Shown here: positions 1 through 10,995 of the stretch, in pieces
Layout of the letters: each line of letters begins with the position of its first letter
How positions within the stretch are numbered: position 1 is the first letter of the stretch
Assembly (NCBI GenBank): GCA_018398815.1
Contig: CM031596.1
Span: 64,383,199-64,447,198 of the forward strand
Direction: 5' to 3'
Length of the DNA: 64,000 nt
Source: Conus ventricosus
Taxonomy: Eukaryota; Mollusca; Gastropoda; Neogastropoda; Conidae
Notes under the pieces: model-generated
What the model was told of the DNA's origin: nothing
Seen by the model: only the letters and a program-made list of their open reading frames with translations
The model's database searches: none
Made by a program: the position numbers and the translations under genes

Positions 1-1221
1 AGCTGCCTAATGCTGTGATTTTTTTGTATTTTTTACGTTTCAAACCTCCAAACTAAGGTACTATGGACAAATAAAATATTTAAGATCTTGCTCACTGCGA
101 AACCTACGATTTCATTTACATTGTGTGGATTTGCCTGAGGTATTATTGCTTACTTCTGAGACTCTCGGGAACAAGTCATGTGATGCTGGTAGTGGAGGTG
201 TCTTAACATGTGCAGTAAAATAGCATAATGGAAATTGCTGAAATTGTGAATTAAAAGTTTGTGAAAAAAAAGGAAAAAAAAAGGCAAGCGTGTCTCTATA
301 TGGGTCAGAAGAAAAATGTCTTATGTTACGTTTGTGACTTTAAATGTTTAAAGATCAAAGAAAGTTTACAGATTAAAATAAGAAAGAATACCATATTCTA
401 TTATGTGAAATAACCTTTTGGGGTGGGGGGGTGTATTTATATACTAAATTTCAGGGCATAGAACTTTTGCACGGTGACAAATTGTGTCATGTGTGACTCC
501 TGTTGTTTTGTTTGTTAATTTTCTAAAAGATTGTACCTACCTCATAAATTCATAACATTAGGACAGCAGCTTTTTCTAAAGACAAAACAGTAGAAAGGTT
601 CATCAACAACACCACCAGTACAATATGATTCTTAATTCCTTGCACATGACTATACCAAACAATCTCACCTATCAAACGATTATTCAGGGAGTCACCCACA
701 GAGCAGCTTCATGAAATCTTTTTCAAGTGCATTAGTCATTGACAAATTACTGCCTTTGAATTGCTGATGTTTTCCCTCCAGTTATTTTCCATAAACATTT
801 AAAGCCTTCAAGGTGAAATGTGTGAATACCAATCAAGTTAAACATTTTGTGTATGGTGTCGATTTGGTGAGGCATGTTTTGAGAGCTGATCATATTAATA
901 TAACAAAATATCGACTGCAGTGGTTTTCTAAGCCATTGAATCACAAATCCTTTGATGTTACATTCTATATGAGGCAGAAACTAGTATTTCTCCATTGAAA
1001 AATTTTCTGCAAGTCGCTTCTGAAGATGCTTCAGTATCAAGTGCAAGTTTCTTGAAGGTTCTGCAGATCTGCCCCAAATTCAGCTATTCTGATTTAATAG
1101 CATCCTTACTAAGGGTTTACATGGTAAGTGAACTGCTGGAATGAGATATATGATTTGAAAAAAGAAATTACCTAAAGATAAACTCTGAGCTGGAGAATGG
1201 TTCTGTATGTTTGTCTTGCAG
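1..1221 (+). other. beta-catenin intron sequence
   Basis: AT-rich sequence with A and T runs. I looked for the preceding beta-catenin exon and did not find it. No other coding or repeat structure is evident. Confidence 0.5.
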
Positions 1222-1325
1222 GAGGTATGCAGGCCCTTGCTATGCATCTGGGGCACCAGAGTCAGCGTTTGGTTCAAAACTGTCTTTGGTCTTTGCGTAA
1301 CTTGTCTGATGCTGCAACTAAGATG
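1222..1325 (+). CDS. CTNNB1: beta-catenin, first exon in window (armadillo repeats)
   Basis: This exon of beta-catenin encodes about 35 residues including [20 protein letters not shown], nearly the vertebrate sequence around human residues 368-395 in the central armadillo repeats. These repeats bind TCF/LEF, cadherin, APC and Axin, so the protein serves both Wnt signalling and adherens junctions. The acceptor is ttgtcttgcag and the donor is ATG|GTAAGC. The exon starts with the last two bases of a glycine codon, so an upstream exon must supply a G. I found no earlier exon in positions 1-1221, so roughly the first 365 residues (N-terminal degron and first armadillo repeats) lie outside the window. 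Confidence 0.93.
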
Positions 1326-1529
1326 GTAAGCAGTTTGCGTATCTTGTGTACAAGTGATCGTAAACTTTTAGTGTAGGAACAAGACATTTGAACACACGAA
1401 AATTAAAATCAATCCAGAGATGGATGAAAATTCTTGGTGAACATTGGGAGCACTTTACGTAATATTGCTTTCTTAAATCTTTAAATTATGTGTATAAATG
1501 TGGCTTTTTTTTTTTTTTTTGCCAATCTG

Positions 1530-2330
1530 AAGAGGGGGTTGCCCCTGCTGCATTTTGCACAGCTCCATAGAAATGTTCTAAACACACTGTTACTGACAGA
1601 TCTGTCTATGCTGCTGAGCTGACAGTCCTGGCTCTTCAAGTGGTCTTGAAATCAAAACATAAAGACTTGCTCTCTCAGACTGGAGGCCATCGCTGGCTTT
1701 TACCTCAAGAACCCTCAGTTGCTGAAATTGTTTGAACTGTACACTTCTTTGAAGTCTGATGGATACAGTATAGTTCTTGATTTGGTTCTTGGTCATGTTG
1801 GCGTTTGAGACAATGAGGTGGTAGATCAACTTGCCAAGAATGTCACATATGAAGAGTTGAGCAGATTCTCTATCCTTCACATGGATCTGAAACCCAAAGC
1901 GCAGGCTTCTGTCAAAGACTTCTGGCAGGAAAAATGGAAGCTGGAGGCAGAAAACAAACTTTTCTTAGTCTGTCCAGATCTGAAATAGTTTTTACTATGT
2001 TCCATGGGTGGCCATGAAGAAGTGAACTTGTGCCAGTTGTATGCAGGGCACTCCCCACTCTTCTTTTTTAAAAGCTGAAACAGCCTCGTGATGCATTTGA
2101 TGTGATGTACCACTCACTGTGAATTATGTGCATATAGAGTGTTGGGACTTGCATGATGTCAGATGTAAACATTTCACAGCATACATCATGAAAGTCATGC
2201 TCAGGGATGTCCTGCCTGATATGATTTTTGAGTTTCTGAAAGAGATTAACTTTCTCCATCTGATTTAAGATTTTTACAGAAGAAAGATTTTAACATAATT
2301 TGGACATTGGCTATGTTAAAAGCAGTTCAG
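1530..2330 (+). mobile_element. decayed non-LTR retrotransposon, RNase H and 3' end
   Basis: Broken frames match the RNase H part of the element at the right edge of the window: the Ala-Glu-Leu catalytic Glu region (VYAAELTVLALQ), the SLKSDGY segment, the HVG histidine region with an in-frame stop, and LAKNVTYEELSRF. After about 2080 it matches the Cys/His tail and the 3' sequence ending near gatttaagattttTACAG. There are many stops and frameshifts, so this is a dead 5'-truncated copy in the beta-catenin intron. Confidence 0.75.
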
Positions 2331-3886
2331 TCTTATCTTACCCATGTATTTTTCAGTTGTAAATATTCTGCTTAGTTATGGTTTTAGTAAAAAAAAATTC
2401 AGCTACTTTTTCAGCTGCAAATGTTTCGTCTTTTCTTGTATCAAGGAGAACCTGTCAACTAAAACTAACGTAAACAAACACATTTACTGAGCAAAAATAA
2501 TTATTTGAGAAATTTTGATATTGTTGTTTAGTTATGTTAAAAAAAAAAAAAAAGACTTGAAAAACTCATAAACTGTGGGGCCTTTCAAAGTGTAATTTTG
2601 CTTCAGCTTTGGGGTGAAGAGATTGGAATTTTGCCCCTCCCCCTCTTCCACCTTTATCCCCGACTGGTGCATTGCCCCTGGACCTCAGTGCTTAGTTTTT
2701 AAGTTTTAAGCAGTTTAGTTTTTAAGCTTTAGCAGTTGCACCCATATGTGTGTGTATATACATATATCTATATACAGAGAGAGAGAGACAGAGGTTTACA
2801 CACCAGAGTGTTTCCTAATGCTTAAGATAGGCATCTGCACATTTCCCAAATGAAAGGTTCAGAGTGATAACATGTAACTTTGGAGTAAGATTTAACATTT
2901 GAAATAATTTGATTTTACTGGGTTGATAGTTAATATGTCTAGACTTTAAAGTTCTTGCTGTCACGCACAGCTGGTGACAACCCCCTTTGTCCTGTGACCT
3001 TACAGAAGTCCTGGTTTACCTATATTTCACTGGATGGGAGGAAGTCAGAAATTGAGTATACCTCCTGAAAACTTTTTTCTTCTCTGGTATGGTTTGGAAT
3101 AGACCATCAGAGTTTGTTCCCTCTTTCACAAACTGCTGTTAACTCTGTGAAAGGGGTAAGGTGCATACATGCTTGCGTAAATAACTTCATTGGTGTGAAT
3201 TGGAGAATTAGATAATGAACACTGACTACTGTGTTTGATGTGGTGAAAAATTGATTGAAAACATTTAAATCTTTTTCAAGAGCAGATGGTCCAGGGTACT
3301 ATGTCTTGGGCTCAGATGTGAACATGACGAAAAACAAAGCACTTTAACTTTTGATGAAGAAACTTTTTGGTACAGAAAATTGTAAAGAGCAAAAGTTTCC
3401 AAGATACTCCAGTTTTGAGGAATATGCTATATTCTTAGATGAGAGATACTCCTACAGCAAATTTCAGGAATACAATTCTGGGGGGAACACCTGAATTCGA
3501 ACAACTGCTTTGCCCAATATCATTTAGTTTCTCAGAGGAAGGTGAGGCATAGCCACAAACCCATAAAGGATGAGTTTACTCCATGTTCATGCCAGTTGGA
3601 TATAGGGACCTCTTTGATGAAGTAAAAGTTTTGAATAAAATTGATGGAAAAATATCTTTCTATTCATTAAAAAGCTAACTGCTGGAAATATAAGTCAACT
3701 TCTTGACAATATTCTTTCTAATGATTGAAATGTGCCTGGCTGTTGTTAACCAGGGAATGATGATTCGGTAACAGTTAATGTAAAAATGGTCTAGATATTG
3801 TAAGTGTTAACTTTAAATTGAAGGTGAAATTTGTCAGTGAATATTAGTATACTGTCATTAAAATATGCATGTGAACATGTCAACAG
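2331..3886 (+). other. beta-catenin intron, no recognisable feature
   Basis: AT-rich intron. Apart from a short TATA/GA-rich stretch near 2750-2790, nothing coding or clearly repetitive was seen. Confidence 0.4.
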
Positions 3887-4093
3887 GAGAACATGGAGGG
3901 TTTGCTACACATGCTGGTGCAGCTTCTTGCCTCCAACGACATCAACGTGGTGACCTGTGCTGCAGGGATCTTGTCCAATCTCACTTGCAACAACCAGCGC
4001 AACAAAGTCATTGTCTGCCAAGTGGGCGGCATTGAAGCCCTAGTGCGGACAGTCATGCAAGCCGGAGACCGCGAGGATATTACGGAACCTGCT
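3887..4093 (+). CDS. CTNNB1: beta-catenin exon (armadillo repeats)
   Basis: 207 nt in phase 0 at both ends (69 codons). The translation contains [19 protein letters not shown] and [13 protein letters not shown], classic conserved beta-catenin armadillo residues. The acceptor is caacag before GAGAACATG and the donor is CCTGCT|GTGAGT. The methionine at 3893 is internal, not a start. The exon continues directly into the exon at 6237 to give ...EPA|VCALRHL, as in vertebrates. Confidence 0.96.
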
Positions 4094-4450
4094 GTGAGTT
4101 GCTAATTTTCCTCTATTGTGTTATTTGATTTTTTTTAAAGAATGCCATGTTTGGTTGTAGCACAACAGAACAAGTTGAAAGTATATTAGTAGTAGATGAA
4201 GTTATAGTCATGTCCTCATTTACCCATATATGAGAAGATAATCTGTTGATGGAAAGAGTCTTTAAGAACTGTTTCTCGTCAACCATTGGCCAGACGATGA
4301 TTACATGAGAGGTAGTGCACAGGAAACCCATCAGTCAACGTCAGGTTTGTGAGCAGCATGTGGTACCCAAGTGCTCAAATGAAAAAAAGGTGTTTCTTTA
4401 TTTCTTAGTGCATAGAGGCCAGATCAGGAATTCATAAGTATGACTGAATT

Positions 4451-4651
4451 TCCTTTCCTTTTTTTGATCTGAGTGTTATACATAAGGCATTGTGAGCCCT
4501 TGTCTGGATCTCTCTTTTTCTCTTTCCTTCTGTTGTCACTGGATATTTGTTCCTTTCCTCTTTTTTGATCAGAGTGTTATATATATGGCATTAGGAGCCC
4601 TTGTCTGGATCTCTTTGTTCTCTTTCCTTTTATTGTCACTGGTGTCTGAAC
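4451..4651 (+). repeat. ~100-bp tandem duplication, two copies
   Basis: The sequence around GAGCCCTTGTCTGGATCTCT occurs twice with about 100 bp spacing and small differences. A separate 45-bp perfect duplication (gttgtttgttttcaac...) lies at 4726-4815. Both are in intron sequence. Confidence 0.7.
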
Positions 4652-4962
4652 AGTCTCAGAATATTTGTAGAAATTCATTGCTGTTTGAATTGGCCTTCAG
4701 TATATCTTTATTCTATCCCTCCTTTGTTGTTTGTTTTCAACATTACAATTACAAAATTGTCTTGATCCATGTTGTTTGTTTTCAACATTACAATTACAAA
4801 ATTGTCTTGATCCATTCAGCTTTTTCATCGTCGTCATGTTGAAAAGAGAGCACAAGATCGGAGTCCAACTTAGTTAAGAGAAGTGGACTGAAATGGGATT
4901 AGGTATAGATGTCATTTAACAATTTTAGCTAGAAATGGATGCAAAATGGCAAAAGCAGTTTT

Positions 4963-5490
4963 AACTCTCATAACACCTCCGACAAGTAAAGTCGCCTGAT
5001 GTCACACTCACGATAAATACCAGTGGCAACTCGGGTTGCCTGCCGATGGGCATTTCCATTGTCTCCTTTTCGCCCAATTTTAGTCACTGATATCACATAC
5101 TTTACTCATTTAGAAGTGCGCATGTGCTTCCTAACACTTTCAACCTTTTTCTTCATGGCATGAGCTTCATTTTTACCAGTTCTTCTGACTTCTACCAAGT
5201 TTTGAGACCATGAATGTCAATGAGGATTTTTAGTGAGAACTATTAGTGCACAGAGATGAGGACAGAGATGACGATCAGTTTGAAGAATTTACTTTGGAAG
5301 AAGGAGCAGAGAGTGAACTTTGGTGGATATGAAAGGACAAAGATGTTGCTAGACTGGTTCAAGAGTTTGGAAGGTGGGATAATGATTGTGGTGGTGATGC
5401 TGCTGCTTTTGAGTTTAGCGATGATTCTGATGACAAGGAAGAGGAGATGTTTACGGATCCGTTCAAAGGTACATGCAAGTGGCTCTTGGA
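4963..5490 (+). mobile_element. possible relic of a DNA transposon (acidic N-terminal coding remnant)
   Basis: TTAACTCTCATAACACC at 4963 resembles a piggyBac-type end (TTAA plus subterminal sequence). Further on, broken frames encode acidic stretches such as DDDQFEEFTLEEGAESELWW and FSDDSDDKEEEMFTDPF, the kind of acidic leader found before piggyBac transposases. No catalytic domain follows, because a LINE fragment begins at 5491. Assignment is weak. Confidence 0.35.
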
Positions 5491-5990
5491 TTTCAGACAC
5501 CTTGAACTGCTGAAATTGCTTGAACTGTATACCTCTTTGAAGTCTGATGAATGCAACAATATAGTTCATGTTGGCATTTGAGGCAGTGAAGGCTAAGAAT
5601 GCCACAAATGAAGAGTTGAGCAGATCTATCCCTCATGCTGATGTCAAAGAGCTCTGGCAAGAGAAATGGAATTCGCATATATTCTCTCAAAGTTTTTACT
5701 ATGTGCGACTGGCAGCCAAAAAGAAGGAAATCTACACAGGCTTCCTCTTTTGCATCCACTTGTATCTTTTAGGTAAAGAGGCTCCATGATGCATTCCATG
5801 TGATGTACCACTCACAATGAAACATGATCTTATACTAGAGTGTTGGGACTTATATGGTGTTTGACATAAACACTTTTCAGCCGACTCCATGAAAATCTTG
5901 TTCAGAGATGTCCAACCTGACATTCTGTAGCCAAGATCTTATCTCCGATTTAAGATTTACCAAAGAAAGATTGTATCGAAATCCTGGCAT
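5491..5990 (+). mobile_element. decayed non-LTR retrotransposon 3' fragment
   Basis: Same family as the copy at 1530-2330: the segment for LLKLLELYTSLKSDE, an Ala-Lys-Asn-Ala-Thr-Asn-Glu-Glu-Leu-Ser stretch, the LWQEKWN motif, the Cys/His tail and the 3' sequence gatttaagatttaccaaag. The frame is broken and internally deleted. Confidence 0.7.
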
Positions 5991-6020
5991 GGTTTTAGAA
6001 TATGTGTTACTGAGTTGTGG

Positions 6021-6076
6021 TTTCTCTCTCTCTCTCTCTCTCCCTCTCTCTCTGTCTCTCTCTCTCTGTCTCTTTT
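6021..6076 (+). repeat. TC-rich microsatellite
   Basis: Imperfect (TC)n tract in the intron before the exon at 6237. Confidence 0.9.
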
Positions 6077-6236
6077 AATCTAACTTGAGAGTTGTTGTTA
6101 CCCTGATATGGCTTAAAAAGAGTATGTTGAATCCTTTTGTGATGTTGTTTGATACGTTTACATGGAGGTTTCTACTCATACATTCACTGCATTTCAGTGC
6201 CCTTTGGAAGAACATTTTGTTGCATTATGTGTGCAG

Positions 6237-6491
6237 GTGTGTGCGCTGCGTCATCTGACCTCCAGACATCCAGAAGCAGAAATGGCTCAGAACGCAGTGC
6301 GTCTGCACTATGGTCTGCCTGTTTTGGTGAAGTTGCTGCACCCCCCTAGTCGCTGGCCTCTCATCAAGGCAGTCGTGGGCCTTGTTCGCAATCTTGCTCT
6401 CTGCCCCGCCAATCATGCACCTCTCAGAGAACACGGCGCCTTGCCACGTATCGTCCAGCTTCTTATTCGTGCTCACCAGGATACGCAGAGG
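6237..6491 (+). CDS. CTNNB1: beta-catenin exon (armadillo repeats)
   Basis: 255 nt, phase 0 at both ends (85 codons). It encodes [11 protein letters not shown], then [20 protein letters not shown], then [16 protein letters not shown] and ends in AHQDTQR. This corresponds to the middle of the armadillo superhelix groove. The acceptor is tgtgtgcag and the donor is AGG|GTATGT. It is followed by the longest intron seen here (6492-24971), which is full of transposons. Confidence 0.96.
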
Positions 6492-6821
6492 GTATGTAGA
6501 TATGATTAGTTTCTGTGCTTCCATCATGTTCTTTCCTTCCCTTTTTTTTCTGTGTAATTTTTCAGGGTTTTTTTTTTTTTCTCTCTCTTCCTGCAGTATT
6601 CAGCCAGGAACTGTCATGAAGGATTTGAAGAAACACATGCATAATATTTTTCAAGTTGGAAGTCCGATACTGGTTTGTTACTATGAGATGGCATACTGGA
6701 TATCTGAGTCATTCAATTTGGCGTCATATACTGTACCATGTCAGACAATAGCATTCACGGCAGTTAGTCAGCTCTGCCAGGCCGAAGTTTTTGTGTGGCT
6801 AATGCAGTAATAAGACAGTCA

Positions 6822-9405
6822 CGTGATGCCCACCCGCTTCCGCCGTAGGAAGAAGCCAGTGTCAACCTCCCGTACCTCATTCTCTCTCGGCCTGCCGTCC
6901 AAGCAAGATAAGTCTTGTGCTCTGTCTCGCCTTCTCTTTGCCGTTGTGTTAAGATAGCTTTGTGTTTGCTTATTTGTTGTGGCTTGCTCGCTTCACCCTT
7001 TTACTCTTGAACCGGTGGGGCTTTGGTTTGGTGCGCTTTATTTACCTATTTAACCGCGCCATCCTCGCCTTTGTGCCTTTGTCTCGGCACTCGCGACTTC
7101 GCCTTCCGTTCTTTCGATCTTCGAAAGTACGACCTCTTGATCTGCCCACTGGTGCGCATTTATGTGTACCAAATTTATCACTGGTAAACGATCTCCTCAT
7201 CTACTAACTGGTGCACATTTATTAGTAGCTCCTTAGCATTATTACAAGGTACACCAGGGGTATTTACTCTTGTGCGCCATTGCGCGTCACTGTTGACGAT
7301 CGATCCCTTCCCGGTCAATCGATCCGCCATCTTCGATTGTGCCACGCCGGTTGCCGTCTCCGCCATGTTGCCTGACCTCACACACCTTGTTCGGCGGTAC
7401 TCGGCTTCCCCGGGCTCATTTTCCTGTACCTTATTTATCATTATTACAGGTATAGAGATTGTCTTGCGATCTCTTGATCTACCAACTTGTGCACACTTAG
7501 TAGTACCCCATTAGTAACATTAGTTATTCGATCACATGTTTCTCGCGTTTGTGCTTTCTTCTCGGCACTCGCGTTTTCATCTTCATTTACCGCACTCCCA
7601 GTGCCCCTCACGAGGTGGTTCGAGCTCTTTTCTATCCCTCGATCCACCTCTTTGTCTCCTCTTTGCGATCGTGCGTTCCGTGATTGTCTCGCCACCAGTG
7701 CCCAACATGGTGAAGGACATTAACGGGTCGAGCCTCTCCTCTGTTCGGGAGTCGCTCCCTTGCCCCGGAGGACCCGCATGTCGATTCCAGGGGACAATCC
7801 GCTCGCACCTATGATGAGCGTGCGGCCGGTGTGGAGGAGGGTTCCGCGCAGGGGACGCGCGACCATCGTTACGATACCTCCTCTGCCCGTCCGGCGGACA
7901 CACGATCGTTGCGTTCGGAAGCGAACAGGCAATCGGCCTTTATTGCCAACGGTTTTTCTTTCTACACTGTAGAAATCCAAAGGCAAGGCTCCCCTGAAAG
8001 GACCTGCCCGTTCAAAATCTTCCCGCTCCCTGGCCAAATCGCCTGTTCGCCTTCGGTCGCACACAGAGACTCTCCTATCAGGCTGCGTCCCGCGACCCTC
8101 GGCCCCCGGGGAACCTTACCGAGGCACAGACCGGCACGGGTGACGACTCGCGGCCGGAATCACCGCCCGTCACTCGATCAGATGAGACTCGTGGCGTTAG
8201 CTTGCCCCCCACTACCGTCACGCTGTCCCATCACGCTCTCCCCAACCGTGTCCGAGTGCAGCCACCACTCGGACACGAGGAGCGTCATCACTCCGGTGGA
8301 GGAGTTGTGGGCAGTCTTTGGTGGGTCTCCCCACTGACCACAACTCCGGGTCAGGGACGCAGGCATCGACTAGGTCGGATCTGCGCCCTCACCCCCGACG
8401 GTCGAACCACCCCGATCGACTGTCGCACTTTCCCCTAGGGGTACAGGACGTTGGGGAGCGGACTTCTTTCGCTCCCCTATTGGGCAACGTCCGCAGTCCC
8501 GTTCCTCCGGGGGGAGGATCGACCAGCGGGACTAGGGGTAACCTTTGGTCCCTTGAGGTGGTCTCGTTACTGCAGCCTTCCCAGTCCGCTTCCACGCGGC
8601 CAGGGGGCTCGGCTACCATGCCACCCACCGGCCACCCTACCATGCAGGGGGCCGGCATGGACCGCACCCGGGAGACGCAGGAGGCAGTGCTCTCCCCAGG
8701 GCGGGTACGAGAGAGCTCGCCTTCTCGCTACCCACCCCATGGTGCCCCAGGTTACCCGGGTCCCCGAGGAAACCCTGCCCCAGGGCCGCCACAGCCCTGC
8801 ATACTCCCCGGGGACCGGTGGCTCCATGCCCCCGAGAGGAACCAGTGGCTTAGGGCTGACACCCATTCTGACTCCATCTTCGGTCGCATGTGGCATCCGG
8901 CTTCTTTCAGCTGGATCGACCTGGGTCCCCCTCCCTCTCGGGCGCTGTCCGATCGGCGATCCCCTAGTCTGCCTGCCGAGTATGGAGCCACCAGGGACCC
9001 GTCCTCGTATTCCCCACTACCCAACGAGGGCGGGACTCCCACGCACCCCTGTCCTGGCCCCCTGAAGGTGGATCTGAACATCCCTTTCAGGAACACTGAC
9101 CCACAGCCTGAGGACGGGGTTGAGGGCTCCCTCCCCAGTCTGGTGACTTTTCCACCTTGGAAAGCTGGCGCCCAGATCTTGTTAAGGAATCCCCTCCCTC
9201 TGACAACATTTTCTCCTTTGCCGTTACGCCGGGTTCCCCCCTGCCCAGCTATCACGGCCAAGGATAGTCGCCCCCCAGACCCTCATCCCCTTGTGGGAGA
9301 GATCGGCATCTTTCGCCAGGGGTGCACAGGCCGTCCCTCCGCCGGGGATTCGTAGCCCTTCTGTGTGCATTTCCATCAGGGTATCCTGTAAATTCTAATC
9401 GGAGT
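6822..9405 (+). mobile_element. GC-rich insertion with gag-like, frame-broken coding sequence
   Basis: A sharply bounded GC-rich block of about 2.6 kb in an otherwise AT-rich intron. It starts near GTCACGTGATGCCCACCCGC and has a leader with degenerate repeats of ctaccaactggtgcacattta (near 7141, 7200 and 7479) and of ctcggcactcgcg (7082, 7562). A candidate start ATGG at 7707 has good context. Several overlapping frames then carry basic K/R/S/P-rich stretches (about 7970-8150) and an open frame at 8318-9355 rich in Pro, Gly, Ser and Arg. No protease, reverse transcriptase, zinc knuckle or recombinase was seen. The best guess is a leader plus decayed gag-like ORF of an LTR or DIRS-type retrotransposon, but no family is proven. 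Confidence 0.45.
8318..9355 (+). CDS. Pro/Gly/Arg-rich open frame in GC-rich insertion (possible gag-like)
   Basis: 345 codons from an internal Met with no stop until 9355. Composition is low complexity (Pro, Gly, Ser, Arg), with no recognised domain and no CCHC knuckle. Long opposite-strand frames overlap it, which is expected of GC-rich sequence and weakens the coding case. Upstream material in other frames (7707-8340) also looks coding-like, so if it is a protein it is broken. Confidence 0.25.
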   Translation: MVGLPTDHNSGSGTQASTRSDLRPHPRRSNHPDRLSHFPLGVQDVGERTSFAPLLGNVRSPVPPGGGSTSGTRGNLWSLEVVSLLQPSQSASTRPGGSATMPPTGHPTMQGAGMDRTRETQEAVLSPGRVRESSPSRYPPHGAPGYPGPRGNPAPGPPQPCILPGDRWLHAPERNQWLRADTHSDSIFGRMWHPASFSWIDLGPPPSRALSDRRSPSLPAEYGATRDPSSYSPLPNEGGTPTHPCPGPLKVDLNIPFRNTDPQPEDGVEGSLPSLVTFPPWKAGAQILLRNPLPLTTFSPLPLRRVPPCPAITAKDSRPPDPHPLVGEIGIFRQGCTGRPSAGDS

Positions 9406-10016
9406 CCCATAATGGAGAACCTTTGCACAAAAACAATGGTCTTGTTTGAGACCCATAATAAAATTACAGAACTCTCTGAAAAGGTTAACAAGATACGTAT
9501 TATCATGCTTGCAAATACTCTTAAGCAATGATGTAAAGATCAGTCATACAGCTAACATTAGATTTGAACAGCAATCTCACTTTGCTCTTTTTAAAAAGAA
9601 ATCAAGAATCATTAAACTATTTTCTTGTTTTGTTGTTTTTGTTTTCTTTGGTGGTTGTATTTTAACCTTCATTGTCCTGTATTTCGTATGACAGAATTCG
9701 CCTAGACTACTAAGTTTACAGACATGTTTACCTCCCGACCTCACCGGGAGATTCTCCCGAGTTCAGACGTTGTTATACGGTCTCCCGCTCGACTTCAAAT
9801 CTCCCGATCGCGAAACGCGCTTTCTCCCGTTGTTCACCGAAACCACTTCGGCAGATTTCCGATCCAGAATTTTATCAACATACAGTTCACTGTCGGTGGC
9901 GCCCGGCCAAGTTACCTGTTCTCTCGCGCGTGTGCGGTGATGAGTTACGCGTCCGCCATAGTCGTCGCGGGCGGGAAGTTGATGCAGCTGAACGCTACCA
10001 CTTCTGCGCAGTGAAA

Positions 10017-10496
10017 ATGGCGGCGATTGAGAAGAAGCGTGCTCATGAAACTGATGAAAGCGGCGGCGACTCAGACTGTGATTCCCGTGTGATTGATGCG
10101 GTTAAGAGAAGAAGAAGAAATATTTTCAAAAGTTCAAGCTGCAGTACCAGACAGACTTCCCGGACATTATATCATCAAGTAAAGGAGCAGAGTTCGCCTT
10201 CTGCACCAAGTGCAAACTTCACTTCAGTATCTCGCATGGCGGACAACACGACATAAAAAGGCATGTCAACTGTGAGTCTCATAAGTGTTGCGCGCGCAGT
10301 TCCGGCCCACAGATTACGAACTTTTTTACGGCTGCCGTGACCAAAGACGACGCCAAAGGAAAGTTGGAAGATGACATCACAAAGGCAGAAGCAACACTGT
10401 GTCGAGTGATAGGACATTGTAACATGCCTATGGCCACTGCAGACATGTTGACACGGTGTGTCAAATTCATGTTTCCAGACAGCAAGATTGCAGCAG
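10017..10496 (+). pseudogene. hAT transposase exon 1 (zinc-finger N-terminus), one frameshift
   Basis: Starts at ATG within AAAATGGCGGCG. It encodes an acidic/basic leader, then after a one-base loss near 10130 the frame continues through FAFCTKCKLHFSISHGGQHD and IKRH...H, a BED-like C-x2-C...H...H zinc finger, then ITNFFTAAVTK and CRVIGHCNMPMATADML. The donor is GCAGCAG|GTAAGT. It aligns with the second hAT copy at 14816, which helps define the lost base. It would provide DNA binding for the transposase. Confidence 0.82.
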
Positions 10497-10574
10497 GTAA
10501 GTCAGATTTTGGTCTGATAATGTATGATATGCCTTTATAATAAATAATGAGTGTTTGTTATTCTGTCCGGCTTA

Positions 10575-10701
10575 GTTCTCTCTCTCTCCCTCTGTCCCTC
10601 TCTCTCTCTCTTTCTGTCCCTCTATCTTCTCTCTCTCTCTCTTTCACTCTCTTTTTCTCTTTCTCTCCCTCTCTTTCACTCTCTCTCTCTTTCTCTCTGT
10701 G

Positions 10702-10773
<72 letters not shown>

Positions 10774-10892
10774 ACACACACATACACACGAACACACACA
10801 CATTTTGGCATCGCCCTCTGTTCATTTTTTAAGTAAAAAAAAAATCTTGTTAGTGTTAGGATTAGTTCAAAATCAAATTAGTTCTCTGTCTC

Positions 10893-10945
<53 letters not shown>

Positions 10946-10995
10946 ACACACGCCGCGCGCGCGCGAACACGGACACACACACACATTTTGGCATA
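10575..10995 (+). repeat. TC and CA microsatellites in hAT intron
   Basis: (TC)n about 10575-10698, (CA)n about 10701-10800 and (CA)n about 10898-10985, with a short repeat of cattttggcat...ctctgttcatttttt after each CA tract. Long open frames here are only repeat translation. Confidence 0.9.

Noticed and set aside
747..998. Overlapping small frames as the missing upstream beta-catenin exon
   Set aside because: Neither strand encodes the expected armadillo residues preceding GGMQAL, and phase and splice sites do not fit.
4492..4842. 116-codon hydrophobic open frame
   Set aside because: T-rich intronic sequence with tandem duplications; membrane-like composition is a base-composition effect.
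7831..8337. Arg/Pro-rich open frame as a separate host gene
   Set aside because: Several overlapping frames on both strands are equally open in this GC-rich block, with no splice signals or domain.
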